Of a stretch of 64,000 nucleotides of DNA, positions 8,605 to 17,484 are shown in pieces. Origin of the DNA: CAZPQM01 sp964588995. GTDB taxonomy: Bacteria; Pseudomonadota; Alphaproteobacteria; Rickettsiales; UBA8987. Location: NCBI GenBank assembly GCA_964588995.1, contig CAZPQM010000001.1, positions 186,001-250,000 on the forward strand. Direction: 5' to 3'. The position numbers and the translations under genes were made by a program. How positions within the stretch are numbered: the stretch's first letter is position 1; every line of letters starts with the position of its first letter. The notes beneath the pieces are model-generated. The model saw only the letters and a program-made list of their open reading frames with translations, was not told the DNA's origin and made no database searches.

Positions 8605-9789
8605 ATGACCTACGTATTACCCGTCTATAACCGTACTGATTTAATGTTCGACCGTGGCAAAGGGGTGTATCTTTACACTAAGAACGGTACGCGCTATCTC
8701 GATTTTGCCGCCGGGATTGCCGTCAACTCGCTGGGGCATTGTCATCCGCATGTGGTAAAGGCGCTTAAAACACAGGGTGAGAAACTATGGCATGTTTCTA
8801 ATATGTATCAGGTCGAAGGGCTGGAAGAGCTGGCCGAACGCATATGTAAAGCAAGTAAATTTGCCGATAAGGCCTTCTTCTGTAACTCGGGCGCGGAAGC
8901 CGTTGAATGCGGACTTAAGATGATACGCCGCTATCACTGGGGAGAAGGCAATCCGAACCGCTACCGCGTCATCACGTTTGAGGGCTGTTTTCACGGGCGC
9001 ACACTCGCGACCATTTCAGCAGCCAAAAAACCGAAAGTGATGGAAGGCTACGAGCCCGCGATGGACGGATTTGACCAAGCACCCTTTGAGGATTTAGCCG
9101 CAACCGAAGCGCTGATTACGGAGCAAACCGCTGGCATCCTCATTGAACCAGTTCAGGGCGAAGGCGGTATCCGCCCGGCTTCTAAAGCGTTCTTACAAGG
9201 CCTGCGCGATTTATGCGATAAGCACGGCCTGCTGCTGATGTTCGACGGCATTCAATGCGGCATGGGGCGCACCGGGAAGTTTTTCAGCCATGAATGGTGC
9301 GATGTATACCCGGACATCACCTCTTCCGCTAAGGGTATCGCCACCGGCTTTCCCTTCGGCGCATGCCTTGCAACCGACCGCGCTGCAAAGCATATGACGT
9401 TTGGCACGCACGGTTCGACCTATGGCAATAACCCACTTGGCGTCGCCGTTTCCAACGCGGTGATGGATATTATGCTTGCGGATGGCTTTTTAGAAGGTGT
9501 TGCAGCTATCGGCGATTATCTACGGAACGAGTTGGAAAAACTCAAAAACGACTTCCATGATGTAGTGGAAACTATTCGCGGCGTTGGGCTGATGCAGGGC
9601 GTCAAACTGAATGAAGCCCACGATGCACGCGAGGTCGTCCAAAGCCTTCGTGAAAAACGCTTCCTCTCCGTTCCGGCAGGTGATAATGTAGTGAGGTTGT
9701 TGCCTCCGCTAATCATTACCGAAACGCATGTAGACGAAGCAATCGCTATTCTTAAAACACAACTCGAAGAATTACATGGAAGCAACTAA
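8605..9789 (+). CDS. argD: Acetylornithine aminotransferase
   Basis: ArgD is a class-III PLP aminotransferase that makes N-acetylornithine from N-acetylglutamate semialdehyde in arginine synthesis; relatives also act on succinyl-diaminopimelate. The 394-residue protein shows GKGVYLYTKNGTRYLDFAAG at the N-terminus, FCNSGAEAVECGLKM for cofactor phosphate binding, EPVQGEGGI, FDGIQCGMGRTG, and the PLP lysine in SSAKGIATGFPFGA (Lys243). The motif FDEIQ, usual in the family, reads FDGIQ here. It overlaps argF by 14 bases, giving a two-gene arginine unit. Confidence 0.94.
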   Translation: MTYVLPVYNRTDLMFDRGKGVYLYTKNGTRYLDFAAGIAVNSLGHCHPHVVKALKTQGEKLWHVSNMYQVEGLEELAERICKASKFADKAFFCNSGAEAVECGLKMIRRYHWGEGNPNRYRVITFEGCFHGRTLATISAAKKPKVMEGYEPAMDGFDQAPFEDLAATEALITEQTAGILIEPVQGEGGIRPASKAFLQGLRDLCDKHGLLLMFDGIQCGMGRTGKFFSHEWCDVYPDITSSAKGIATGFPFGACLATDRAAKHMTFGTHGSTYGNNPLGVAVSNAVMDIMLADGFLEGVAAIGDYLRNELEKLKNDFHDVVETIRGVGLMQGVKLNEAHDAREVVQSLREKRFLSVPAGDNVVRLLPPLIITETHVDEAIAILKTQLEELHGSN

Positions 9790-10690
9790 GAACCATAAAG
9801 ATTTTATTGACTTAGACCTCATTGATAAAACCGACATTCGTGCTATCCTGACCGCTGCACGTACATTAGAGGAAGAGCACCTTTCCGGCAAACATCGCGA
9901 ATTGATGCGCGGCAAACAGCTCGCAATGATCTTCGAAAAAGCCTCGACACGAACACGGGTTTCCTTTGAAGTGGCGATCAATCACCTTGGCGGCAATGCG
10001 CTCATGCTTTCGAGCGATCAATCGCAGTTAGGGCGTGGCGAAACAGTTGCGGATACGGCGCAGGTGCTATCACGCTATGTCGATGTTATTATGATTCGAA
10101 CCTATAAACACGAAACGCTGAAAGAGCTCGCCGAACATGCGACCATCCCGGTTATTAACGGGCTCACGGATTATAGCCACCCCTGTCAGGTGCTTGCGGA
10201 TATCCTTACCTTTGAAGAACATATAGGTTCGATTGAGGGGAAAACGATTGCATGGTGCGGCGATTATAATAATGTTGCCACCAGCTGGGTTCATGCCGCC
10301 AATCAGCTCGGATTCCAATTTAACATCGCCTGCCCTGAAGAATTCGCACCGCTCGCCGACCTGGGAGAACAGGTCAGTGTCACCAATGACCCGCAGGAGG
10401 CCGTTGCAGAAGCGTCCTGTGTGCTGACGGATACCTGGGTGTCGATGGGGGATCAGGATGCCGATTATAAGCGCGGCGTATTAGCGCCGTTTCAGGTGAA
10501 TGATGAACTGATGGATCAGGCGGCTTCGGGCGCTATTTTTATGCATTGCCTGCCTGCCCATCGCGGAGAGGAAGTCACAGCCTCCGTCATTGACGGCCCG
10601 CGTTCCCGAGTGTTTGATGAGGCCGAAAACCGCTTGCACGTACAAAAAGCGGTCATGCTCTGGTGCCTAAACCTGCTGGATGAAGTGTAA
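9776..10690 (+). CDS. argF: Ornithine carbamoyltransferase
   Basis: ArgF joins ornithine and carbamoyl phosphate to give citrulline. The 304-residue protein has the carbamoyl-phosphate motif KASTRTRVSFEVA, the HPCQVLAD motif, and the ornithine-binding HCLPAHRGEEV with the catalytic Cys. The ATG at 9776 lies inside the argD end, so the two are co-transcribed and probably coupled. The protein is of anabolic length. The remaining arg gene here, argC, is on the opposite strand further on. Confidence 0.95.
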   Translation: MEATKNHKDFIDLDLIDKTDIRAILTAARTLEEEHLSGKHRELMRGKQLAMIFEKASTRTRVSFEVAINHLGGNALMLSSDQSQLGRGETVADTAQVLSRYVDVIMIRTYKHETLKELAEHATIPVINGLTDYSHPCQVLADILTFEEHIGSIEGKTIAWCGDYNNVATSWVHAANQLGFQFNIACPEEFAPLADLGEQVSVTNDPQEAVAEASCVLTDTWVSMGDQDADYKRGVLAPFQVNDELMDQAASGAIFMHCLPAHRGEEVTASVIDGPRSRVFDEAENRLHVQKAVMLWCLNLLDEV

Positions 10691-10699
10691 AAGTCATAC

Positions 10700-10719
10700 G
10701 CCTCCCCTCTGGGAGAGGC
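10700..10719. terminator. Hairpin between convergent argF and the carbonic anhydrase gene
   Basis: The bases GCCTCCCC and GGGAGAGGC can pair with one mismatch across a four-base loop. There is no clear T-tract on either side, so it is at best a weak bidirectional terminator for the convergent genes ending at 10690 and 10730. Confidence 0.35.
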
Positions 10720-10729
10720 AAGTTATTTG

Positions 10730-11245
10730 CTACCGGTACTCCTCCGCCAGCCTGACATAATTATCCGCTGAAACCGGGATAAACTCCTTCTCCTCCTGCT
10801 TCATATCGCGTAAGTATTTAGCAGGATTACCGCCCCAGATTTGCCCGGCTTCTACTCGCTTACGCGGCGTTACGAGCGCCCCCGCAGCAACCATCGCACC
10901 CGACTCCACCAAGGCATCATCCATCACGGTTGCGGACATGCCAATAAAACAATCATCCTCCAGCGTACAGGCATGCAGCAAAACGGAGTGGCCGATCGTA
11001 ATACCGGAGCCGATGATGGTCGGACCGGTTTTGCGCGTTACATGCACGATGGCACCATCCTGAATATTGGTGCACTCGCCGATGCGGATATGGTTCACAT
11101 CGCCGCGAATCACACACCCAAACCAGATGTTACTCCGGCTACCGATATGCACATCGCCAATTACAACCGCACCGGGCGCAATAAAGGCGTCGTCCGCGAT
11201 AGTAGGCATAACGCCCTGATACGGTAAAATAACCGGTTTGCTCAT
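10730..11245 (-). CDS. Gamma-carbonic anhydrase family protein (PaaY/YrdA-like left-handed beta-helix)
   Basis: The 171-residue protein consists of hexapeptide repeats (I/V/L-G-x-x-x-x), the signature of a left-handed beta-helix trimer. It shows GDVHIGSRSNIWFGCVIRGD, the histidine-bearing AIVHVTRK, and GHSVLLHACTL; the histidines correspond to the metal ligands of gamma-carbonic anhydrases. Members hydrate CO2 or act as acyl/thioester-linked hexapeptide proteins; many are uncharacterised. It starts 10 bases after argC ends, so the pair are likely co-transcribed. Confidence 0.88.
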   Translation of the reverse strand: MSKPVILPYQGVMPTIADDAFIAPGAVVIGDVHIGSRSNIWFGCVIRGDVNHIRIGECTNIQDGAIVHVTRKTGPTIIGSGITIGHSVLLHACTLEDDCFIGMSATVMDDALVESGAMVAAGALVTPRKRVEAGQIWGGNPAKYLRDMKQEEKEFIPVSADNYVRLAEEYR

Positions 11246-11255
11246 AGAGGACAGT

Positions 11256-12308
11256 TTAGGGATAAACAGGTAGCGCCGTCAAGCCGGTCGTCTCCTCAAG
11301 CCCGAACATGATGTTCATATTCTGCACGGACTGCCCGGAAGCTCCCTTGAGCAGGTTATCGATTACGGAAAGGATGATTATACGGTTCGGGAGCCGGTCT
11401 TCGAACACATTGATTTTACACGCATTACTTCCGCGTACCTCTTTCGTCGCGGGCATATGCTCGCCTTCTGCAATATGCACAAACGGCGCATTCGCATAGG
11501 CTTCCTGTAGCGCGGTTTTGGCGCTTTCTACTGTTTTGCCCTTGCCTAGCTCAACATAAATGCAGGATAGTATCCCCCGCGCCATCGGCACCACCTGCGG
11601 CGTGAAGTTAATGATTACCTCTTTACCTTCGATAACACTGAGCTCCTGCTCGATTTCGGCTACATGGCGATGCCCCGAAACGCCATAAGGCCGCACCGAT
11701 TCACTCACCTCTGCAAACAGATTGGCTACGCGCCCCGCTCGACCCGCACCGGAAATGCCGCTCTTAGAATCGGCAATGATATTCGCGGGCGTTATCACGC
11801 TTTCCTCCAGTAAGGGCATTAAGGGCAATAATATGGAGGTCGGATAGCAGCCCGGACAAGCTACCAACCGCGCTTCGTGAATCTGCTCACGGTACCGCTC
11901 GCTTAAACCGTATACCGCGCTAGGCTGAAGCTCGGGCGCAAGATGCTCGCCGTACCAGGTTTCATATAGCTTGGGGTCGCGTATACGAAAATCAGCCGAA
12001 AGGTCAATTACGCGTATAGCGTCGGGGATCGATTTAATGACCTCCTGACTGGTCGCATGCGGCAAACAGCAGAAGGCAACATCAATATCGGCATAGTCAC
12101 TCTCATAGTCCACCTCGTCCAGATGGACAAGCTGCGGCAGCCCAGCGCCTTGAAAATGCGGGTATAGCTCACTCATCCACGCCCCGGCATTGGATTCACC
12201 GGTGAGCGCAACAATATCGACCTGCGGGTGCGCATGCAGCAGTCGCACCAATTCCGCACCTGTATAGCCGCTTGCCCCGATTACCATCGCCTTAATACGT
12301 TTTGTCAT
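11256..12308 (-). CDS. argC: N-acetyl-gamma-glutamyl-phosphate reductase
   Basis: ArgC reduces N-acetylglutamyl phosphate to the semialdehyde with NADPH, two steps before ArgF. The 350-residue protein has the Rossmann motif VIGASGYTGAELVRLL and the catalytic cysteine in LVACPGCYPTSILLPL, plus GISGAGR and HRHVAEIEQEL in the C-terminal half. This is the longer (type 1) ArgC. It is on the strand opposite to argD-argF, so the arginine genes are split into two units in this window. Confidence 0.95.
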   Translation of the reverse strand: MTKRIKAMVIGASGYTGAELVRLLHAHPQVDIVALTGESNAGAWMSELYPHFQGAGLPQLVHLDEVDYESDYADIDVAFCCLPHATSQEVIKSIPDAIRVIDLSADFRIRDPKLYETWYGEHLAPELQPSAVYGLSERYREQIHEARLVACPGCYPTSILLPLMPLLEESVITPANIIADSKSGISGAGRAGRVANLFAEVSESVRPYGVSGHRHVAEIEQELSVIEGKEVIINFTPQVVPMARGILSCIYVELGKGKTVESAKTALQEAYANAPFVHIAEGEHMPATKEVRGSNACKINVFEDRLPNRIIILSVIDNLLKGASGQSVQNMNIMFGLEETTGLTALPVYP

Positions 12309-12325
12309 AACCTGTTCCTTTTACT

Positions 12326-12355
12326 AAAAAAGGCGACCCATTCGAGCCGCCTTTT
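12326..12355 (-). terminator. Intrinsic terminator of rplM-rpsI
   Basis: Read on the minus strand, AAAAGGCG pairs with CGCCTTTT around a 12-base loop, and the stem runs into a T-run. It is located 25 bases after the rpsI stop and before argC, which separates the ribosomal operon from argC. Confidence 0.75.
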
Positions 12356-12379
12356 ATTATGTTCATCAATCGTAGAATG

Positions 12380-12874
12380 CTAACGTTTGGAGAACTGGAA
12401 GCTTCGGCGCGCCTTCCGCTTACCGTACTTCTTACGCTCAACCACACGGCTGTCGCGCGTCAGGTAGCCGCCGCGTCGTAACACCGTATGATTATCCGGG
12501 TTGAAATTATCGAGGGCACGGCTGATACCATGACGAATCGCACCGGCCTGACCGGAGAGACCGCCTCCGATTACCGTACAAAACACATCAAACTTTTTAT
12601 CGCTATTAGTTGCAACAAAAGGCTGGTTGATGATCATACGCAGTACGGGACGACCAAAATATTCATCCACTTTCTTGCCATTGACGATCACATCACCTTT
12701 ACCCGGTTTGATCCACACGCGCGCTGACGCGTCCTTACGACGACCGGTACCATAAGCACGCCCCTGATCGTCAATTTTCGCCTTGCGTGGTTCATTTTCT
12801 TTAGCGATATTCTCTGCAGGCGGCGTATCATCCGCTTTAATGACATTGGTCGCTTTGCTGGGTAAATCAATCAT
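12380..12874 (-). CDS. rpsI: 30S ribosomal protein S9 (uS9)
   Basis: S9 sits in the 30S head with its C-terminal tail reaching the P-site tRNA. The conserved core runs from GRAYGTGRRKDASARVW to the invariant C-terminus ending SFQFSKR. I chose the ATG at 12874 (164 residues). It is preceded by AAGGA at a good distance and lies 13 bases after rplM, whereas a longer in-frame start at 13018 would run deep into rplM. The N-terminal extension of about 45 charged residues is normal for alphaproteobacterial S9. Confidence 0.94.
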   Translation of the reverse strand: MIDLPSKATNVIKADDTPPAENIAKENEPRKAKIDDQGRAYGTGRRKDASARVWIKPGKGDVIVNGKKVDEYFGRPVLRMIINQPFVATNSDKKFDVFCTVIGGGLSGQAGAIRHGISRALDNFNPDNHTVLRRGGYLTRDSRVVERKKYGKRKARRSFQFSKR

Positions 12875-12887
12875 AATCGTTAAATCC

Positions 12888-13367
12888 TTAAGTGGCTTGT
12901 GCGGCGCGTAACCGGGTATTTTTGGAATTCTGTTTTGCGAGATCAAGCGCTTTCGGCTGTTGCGCTTCATGCGGATGCTCAGCACCGGCATAGACAAATA
13001 AATGCCGCATCTGCTCACGTCCGAGCGGGTTACGCGAGATCATACGCTGAACCGCTTTCGTGATAACACGCTCCGGAAACTGGCCTTCCAGTTGCTTTTC
13101 TGCCGTGATCTGGCGGATACCACCCGGATAACCGGTATGACGATAATAGGTTTTATCCTTACGCTTGTTACCGGTCAGATGCACTTTATCGGCATTAATA
13201 ACAATCACATTATCACCGCAGTCCATATGTGGCGTGTAGGTAGGCTTATGCTTTCCGCGCAGAATTTTTGCAATTTCAGACGCCATACGCCCCAATACAA
13301 GGTCGGTTGCATCCACTACAAACCATTCTTTTTTAATGTCAGCAGGCTTCGCCGTATACGTTTTCAT
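12888..13367 (-). CDS. rplM: 50S ribosomal protein L13 (uL13)
   Basis: L13 is an early 23S-rRNA assembly protein. The 159-residue product begins MKTYTAKPADIKKEWFVVDA and contains VLGRMASEIAKILRGKHKP and HMDCGDNVIVINADKVHLTG, all family landmarks; the C-terminal VYAGAEHPHEAQQP motif is also present. It is the first gene of the rplM-rpsI pair and is preceded by a near-consensus promoter. Confidence 0.96.
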   Translation of the reverse strand: MKTYTAKPADIKKEWFVVDATDLVLGRMASEIAKILRGKHKPTYTPHMDCGDNVIVINADKVHLTGNKRKDKTYYRHTGYPGGIRQITAEKQLEGQFPERVITKAVQRMISRNPLGREQMRHLFVYAGAEHPHEAQQPKALDLAKQNSKNTRLRAAQAT

Positions 13368-13400
13368 GATATACTCAATCTAATTCATAAGAGAGGGCGG

Positions 13401-13428
13401 ATTATCTCAGTTTTTTGCCCACTGTCAA
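13401..13428 (-). promoter_or_regulatory. Sigma-70-type promoter of rplM-rpsI
   Basis: On the minus strand TTGACA (13423-13428) is followed by a 16-base spacer and GATAAT (13401-13406). The rplM start codon is about 33 bases downstream. Both boxes are close to consensus. Confidence 0.7.
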
Positions 13429-13480
13429 CAGTAATTATTGTAGTTCTGCGCAAAACCGGTAAACTGCCGTATTCGGCACG

Positions 13481-14482
13481 ATGGCAACGATGAGCGAGCA
13501 GAACATCCACATACAATTAACAGCGGCAGAACGTGGTATCAGGCTGGATAAAGCGCTTGCGCTTCATCTGCCGGATTTTTCCCGTAGTCAGCTTCAGCAT
13601 ATGCTAAAGCATGATGCCGCACGCCTTGGAGATAAACCCCTGCCCGCTTCGTATAAATGCAAGGGCCATGAAACGATTACGCTCAACATTCCTCCACAAG
13701 CCCCTTCCACGCTGACCGCAGAAGCCATAACACTGGATATCATATACGAGGATGAGGACATCATTATACTCAACAAACAGGCAGGTCTGACAGTTCATCC
13801 AGGAGCCGGGCAGAAAAACGGCACATTAGTTAATGCGCTGCTGCATCACTATCAGGAGCTCTCGCAAGTAGCCGGATCGGACAGGCCCGGCATTGTCCAC
13901 CGGCTCGACAAACAGACCTCCGGGCTGATGGTAGTTGCCAAACACGATCAGGCGCACCGCATATTAAGCGAGCAACTGAAAGAGCGCAGCATAAAACGCA
14001 CCTATCAGGCCATCTGCTGGGGCGCGCCTATACCTTCCGCCGGGATAATCGATGCTCCGCTGGGACGTCACCGCACCGACCGCACCAAGCGCGCCGTATC
14101 CCGTGCCAAAGATGCCCGTGAAGCACGCACGCACTACCGGGTCATTGAACGCTTCGGAAACAATGTCGCGGCGCTGGTGGAATGCCAACTCGAAACCGGC
14201 AGAACCCATCAAATACGAGTGCATATGCAGCATATCGGGCATCCGCTGATCGGGGATGCCATCTATGGTGGGCGGCGTAATCTGCCGAAATCGCTGCTGG
14301 AGGTGCCGGAGATTGCCGGTATAGTTAAAAATTTTCCCCGGCAGGCGCTCCATGCGGCTGAGCTTACATTGCACCATCCGCACAGCAAACAGTGGATGGA
14401 ATGGAACTGTAACTTCCAGCAAGGCTACGCAGAAGATATTAATAAACTATTTACCCATCTAAAATTGTTGAAATCTGACTAA
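13481..14482 (+). CDS. rluD: RluA-family 23S rRNA pseudouridine synthase (RluD-like)
   Basis: The 333-residue protein has an N-terminal S4 RNA-binding domain (about 14-75: RLDKALALHLPDFSRSQLQ) and a RluA-type catalytic domain with the motif GIVHRLDKQTSGLMVVAK, whose Asp is the nucleophile. QLETGRTHQIRVHMQHIGHP follows, also diagnostic. The closest functional match by layout is RluD, which modifies U1911/1915/1917 of 23S rRNA helix 69, but RluC-like specificity cannot be excluded. It lies 27-32 bases ahead of rpoH, a pairing seen in other alphaproteobacteria. Confidence 0.9.
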   Translation: MATMSEQNIHIQLTAAERGIRLDKALALHLPDFSRSQLQHMLKHDAARLGDKPLPASYKCKGHETITLNIPPQAPSTLTAEAITLDIIYEDEDIIILNKQAGLTVHPGAGQKNGTLVNALLHHYQELSQVAGSDRPGIVHRLDKQTSGLMVVAKHDQAHRILSEQLKERSIKRTYQAICWGAPIPSAGIIDAPLGRHRTDRTKRAVSRAKDAREARTHYRVIERFGNNVAALVECQLETGRTHQIRVHMQHIGHPLIGDAIYGGRRNLPKSLLEVPEIAGIVKNFPRQALHAAELTLHHPHSKQWMEWNCNFQQGYAEDINKLFTHLKLLKSD

Positions 14483-14514
14483 AAACATATATATAATATA
14501 GCGGTTTATTGATT

Positions 14515-15420
14515 ATGACGCAGACACGTACACAATTACCGGCTTTGGCTGAAAATAACCTCGCGCATTACATCGCGGAGGTAAACAAATTCCCCGTGCT
14601 CACCGCCGAGGAGGAATATGAACAAGCCAAGCGCTATATTGAAGAAAACGATCTCCAGGCCGCTCATACGTTGGTAACGAGCCATTTACGACTGGTGGTC
14701 AAAATGGCAAATAATTTCCGTGGTTATGGACTGCCGATTAACGATATTATCGCCGAGGGCAATGTCGGGTTGATGCAGGCGGTAAAAAAATTCGATCCGG
14801 ATAAGGGCTTCCGTTTATCCACTTACGCCATGTGGTGGATCAAGGCAGCGATTAATGAATATATTCTCCGCTCCTGGTCGCTTGTCAAAATGGGGACAAC
14901 GGCGGCGCAGAAGAAGCTGTTCTATAACCTTAAACGGCTGAAGAATAAAATAGCCGCGAGCGATCGTATGCTATCCTACAATGAAGCGCAGGATATTGCC
15001 GATGAGCTGGATGTCAGCAAGCAGGAAGTGCTGGAGATGGATGAGCGCCTGCACGCCCATGATGCTTCGCTCAACCGTCAGATGACCAGCGATAGCGATA
15101 GCGAGTCCGAATTTATTGACTTTCTCTCCGATGATGATGCCGGCACGCAGGAGGACTGGATCACTGAACGTGCTGATCTGGAATATCGCCGGGCCATGCT
15201 ACAGGATGCCATGCAGGAGCTGAATACGCGTGAACAGGACATTATTCAGCGTAGGAAACTGACCGATACGCCGGACACACTGGAGGTTCTCAGTCAGGAA
15301 TATGGCGTTTCACGCGAGCGTATCCGTCAGATTGAAGCACGCGCTCTCGAAAAACTGCAGGCAGGTGTGCTTGCGGCCGCCCAACAGGTGCCTCTGCTTG
15401 AACATAAAAACGCTACCTAA
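14515..15420 (+). CDS. rpoH: RNA polymerase sigma-32 (heat-shock) factor
   Basis: RpoH directs RNA polymerase to heat-shock promoters. The 301-residue protein has region 2 (LVTSHLRLVVKMANNFRG to STYAMWWIKAAINEYILRSW), the RpoH box QKKLFYNLK at 132-140 that separates sigma-32 from other sigma factors, and region 4 with the helix-turn-helix LSQEYGVSRERIRQIEARAL. The ATG at 14515 is preferred; an in-frame TTG lies six bases upstream, and neither has a clear ribosome-binding site. This is consistent with control of translation by mRNA structure, but that is inference. Confidence 0.95.
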   Translation: MTQTRTQLPALAENNLAHYIAEVNKFPVLTAEEEYEQAKRYIEENDLQAAHTLVTSHLRLVVKMANNFRGYGLPINDIIAEGNVGLMQAVKKFDPDKGFRLSTYAMWWIKAAINEYILRSWSLVKMGTTAAQKKLFYNLKRLKNKIAASDRMLSYNEAQDIADELDVSKQEVLEMDERLHAHDASLNRQMTSDSDSESEFIDFLSDDDAGTQEDWITERADLEYRRAMLQDAMQELNTREQDIIQRRKLTDTPDTLEVLSQEYGVSRERIRQIEARALEKLQAGVLAAAQQVPLLEHKNAT

Positions 15421-15487
15421 AGTTTTTGCTTAAATTCGTTAGTACCGCTATAAGCGAGGCATCATTTACAAAGTTTCATGATAATTT

Positions 15488-16243
15488 ATGAATATCCTGA
15501 CTCCCAAGCGGTTTAAATGGTGCGTTCGTTATCTGCTCACTCCCTGCTTCTGGCTTGGTATGTTTGCGCTCGCGCTCGGCCTCTATACCGGGCTGCTTAC
15601 CTCACCGCCGGACTATCAGCAGGGCGAAACGGTACGCATCATGTATATTCACGTGCCCGCAGCCTGGATGGCGCTGGGAATCTATAGCTTTCTCGCGCTC
15701 AGCGGCGTCTCCTATCTCATCTGGAAAAACCCGCTCTCCGATACGCTTGCTCATGCCATTGCGCCGGTAGGCGCTCTTTTTACCCTGACCTGCCTGATAA
15801 CCGGTAGCCTGTGGGGAAAACCCATCTGGGGTACCTGGTGGGTCTGGGATGCACGGCTGACGTCGATGCTCGTGCTCTTTATTATGTATCTCGGCTATAT
15901 TTTGCTGGAAGGCGCTTTTAGTTCCGATGAACGCAACGCGACCGCGCGCTCTGTTCTGGCGATTGCCGGGGCGATCAACCTGCCCATCATTAAATTTTCC
16001 GTCGAATGGTGGAACACACTGCACCAACCGGCGAGCATCTTACGAACCGAAGGCATTGCCATACATCCGTCTATGCAACTTCCGCTCTTTTCCATGCTGC
16101 TCGCCTATGCGCTGTTGACCCTCTGGATCACGCTCACGCTGGGAGAACGCAGTCGTATTAACAAGAAATTACAACGTGTGCGGTTCCGTCATCTACGCAA
16201 TGCGAGCGGTTTGCATCAGCAAAATACTTTACAAGGAAGCTGA
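15488..16243 (+). CDS. ccmC: Cytochrome c biogenesis heme transporter CcmC
   Basis: CcmC binds heme at the periplasmic face of the inner membrane and hands it to CcmE for cytochrome c maturation. The 251-residue protein has six hydrophobic segments and the tryptophan-rich heme motif GTWWVWDARLTS, plus the HVPAAWMALGIYS and EWWNTLHQPAS regions carrying histidines that ligate heme in relatives. The other ccm genes, including ccmAB and the small ccmD that often follows, are not in the window. Confidence 0.93.
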   Translation: MNILTPKRFKWCVRYLLTPCFWLGMFALALGLYTGLLTSPPDYQQGETVRIMYIHVPAAWMALGIYSFLALSGVSYLIWKNPLSDTLAHAIAPVGALFTLTCLITGSLWGKPIWGTWWVWDARLTSMLVLFIMYLGYILLEGAFSSDERNATARSVLAIAGAINLPIIKFSVEWWNTLHQPASILRTEGIAIHPSMQLPLFSMLLAYALLTLWITLTLGERSRINKKLQRVRFRHLRNASGLHQQNTLQGS

Positions 16244-16287
16244 TTTCCGTGTATATTACATCCCCGTAAAGCGAAAGGAGCGCTTCC

Positions 16288-16623
16288 ATGGCCTACGTCG
16301 TCACCGATAATTGTATTCGCTGTAAATATACCGACTGTGTGGAGGTATGCCCGGTCGACTGCTTTTACGAAGGCGAAAATATGCTTGTGATCAATCCGGA
16401 TGAATGTATCGATTGCGGTGTGTGCGAGCCGGAATGCCCGGCAGAAGCCATTGAAGTCGAGTCCGAAGAAAATGTCAAATGGTTGGAGATAAACCGGGAA
16501 TATTCGGAAAAGTGGCCGAATATTACGCAGAATATAGGCTCTATGCCGGAAGCCGAAGAAATGGACGGTGTAGAAAACAAATTCGAAAAGTATTTTTCCG
16601 ACAAGCCTGGTGAAGGCGCATAG
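16288..16623 (+). CDS. fdxA: Seven-iron ferredoxin
   Basis: The 111-residue protein starts MAYVVTDNCIRCKYTDCVEV and carries two cluster motifs. The first (Cys9, Cys17, Cys21) is typical of a [3Fe-4S] site, and the second, CIDCGVCEPECP, is typical of a [4Fe-4S] site; this is the FdxA family. It acts as a low-potential electron carrier. A good ribosome-binding site (AAAGGAG) precedes the ATG. In alphaproteobacteria fdxA is commonly the neighbour of carD, as here. Confidence 0.94.
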   Translation: MAYVVTDNCIRCKYTDCVEVCPVDCFYEGENMLVINPDECIDCGVCEPECPAEAIEVESEENVKWLEINREYSEKWPNITQNIGSMPEAEEMDGVENKFEKYFSDKPGEGA

Positions 16624-16861
16624 AAACCATTAACGATAAACCTGCAAAAATTAATGTTTTTGTGCGTTTTGTGCGAATTTATTAACAAAACGTAATATTT
16701 TCCATTTATTTTACACGCTTTTTGTGGTATAAGAACATCATGTTTAAGCGCTGTCTAACTGTACCATGCTACTTGTTATAGCCAGCCTATTCCCATCATT
16801 AACTATGTTTAATCAGCTGACTTTTCAGCTTTTTCGTAAATCAACCACGGAGTAATTGCAT

Positions 16862-17422
16862 ATGTCAAATTTACCTTTCAAAGCTGGACATAAAGTTGTG
16901 TATCCCGCTCATGGTGTTGGTGAAATTACCGGCATTGAAACACAAACTATTGGCGGGCAGGAAATAACGACCTACGTGGTAGGCTTTGAACGCGATAAGA
17001 TGACGTTGCGTATCCCGGTCAACCGGGCAGCTAAATCCGGCTTACGATGCCTGTCCGATGAGGGTGAAATTCAGAAAGTCAATAAAACGCTTAAAAGCCG
17101 TGCCAAGGCTGGACGCGGTATGTGGAGCCGTCGCGCGAAAGAATATGAAGCGAAGATCAACTCCGGAAGCATTGTTTCTCTCGCCGAAGTGGTTCGCGAT
17201 CTGCATAAAAATGTGGATGATCCAGACCGTTCTTACAGCGAGCGTGTCATCTATGAAAATGCGCTGGATCGTTTGGCCGGAGAAATCTGTGCGGTGCGTA
17301 AAATTGAATTCAAGGAAGCGCAAGCCTCTCTGGTTAAAACCATCAACGACAATCAACCGAAAAAGAAAACCATCAAGGAGCAGGAAGAAGAATTTCTGCT
17401 GGACGAAGAAATCGCCGCATAA
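16862..17422 (+). CDS. carD: CarD/CdnL-family transcriptional regulator
   Basis: CarD proteins bind the RNA polymerase beta subunit and stabilise open complexes at rRNA and growth-related promoters. The 186-residue protein has the N-terminal polymerase-interacting domain (FKAGHKVVYPAHGVGEITGIE, about 4-65) and a helical C-terminal DNA-binding domain with the RSYSERVIYENALDRLAGEI region. I chose the ATG at 16862, which has CGGAG at a good distance. A TTG six bases earlier is possible but unlikely. A terminator follows directly. Confidence 0.93.
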   Translation: MSNLPFKAGHKVVYPAHGVGEITGIETQTIGGQEITTYVVGFERDKMTLRIPVNRAAKSGLRCLSDEGEIQKVNKTLKSRAKAGRGMWSRRAKEYEAKINSGSIVSLAEVVRDLHKNVDDPDRSYSERVIYENALDRLAGEICAVRKIEFKEAQASLVKTINDNQPKKKTIKEQEEEFLLDEEIAA

Positions 17423-17441
17423 GGGCGTATAGTTGATTTAC

Positions 17442-17473
17442 AAAGAGGGCAACGCTGATTGCCCTCTTTTTTT
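17442..17473 (+). terminator. Intrinsic terminator after carD, directly ahead of pyrE
   Basis: AAAGAGGGCAA pairs with TTGCCCTCTTT across a six-base loop and is followed by a run of Ts. The pyrE start codon is only about 12 bases after the T-run, so the hairpin either ends the carD message or works as an attenuator for pyrE. Confidence 0.85.
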
Positions 17474-17484
17474 GATTATTTACG

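Noticed and set aside
12875..13018. Longer N-terminal start for rpsI
   Set aside because: It would run through rplM and lacks homology; the ATG at 12874 fits the family and has a good ribosome-binding site.
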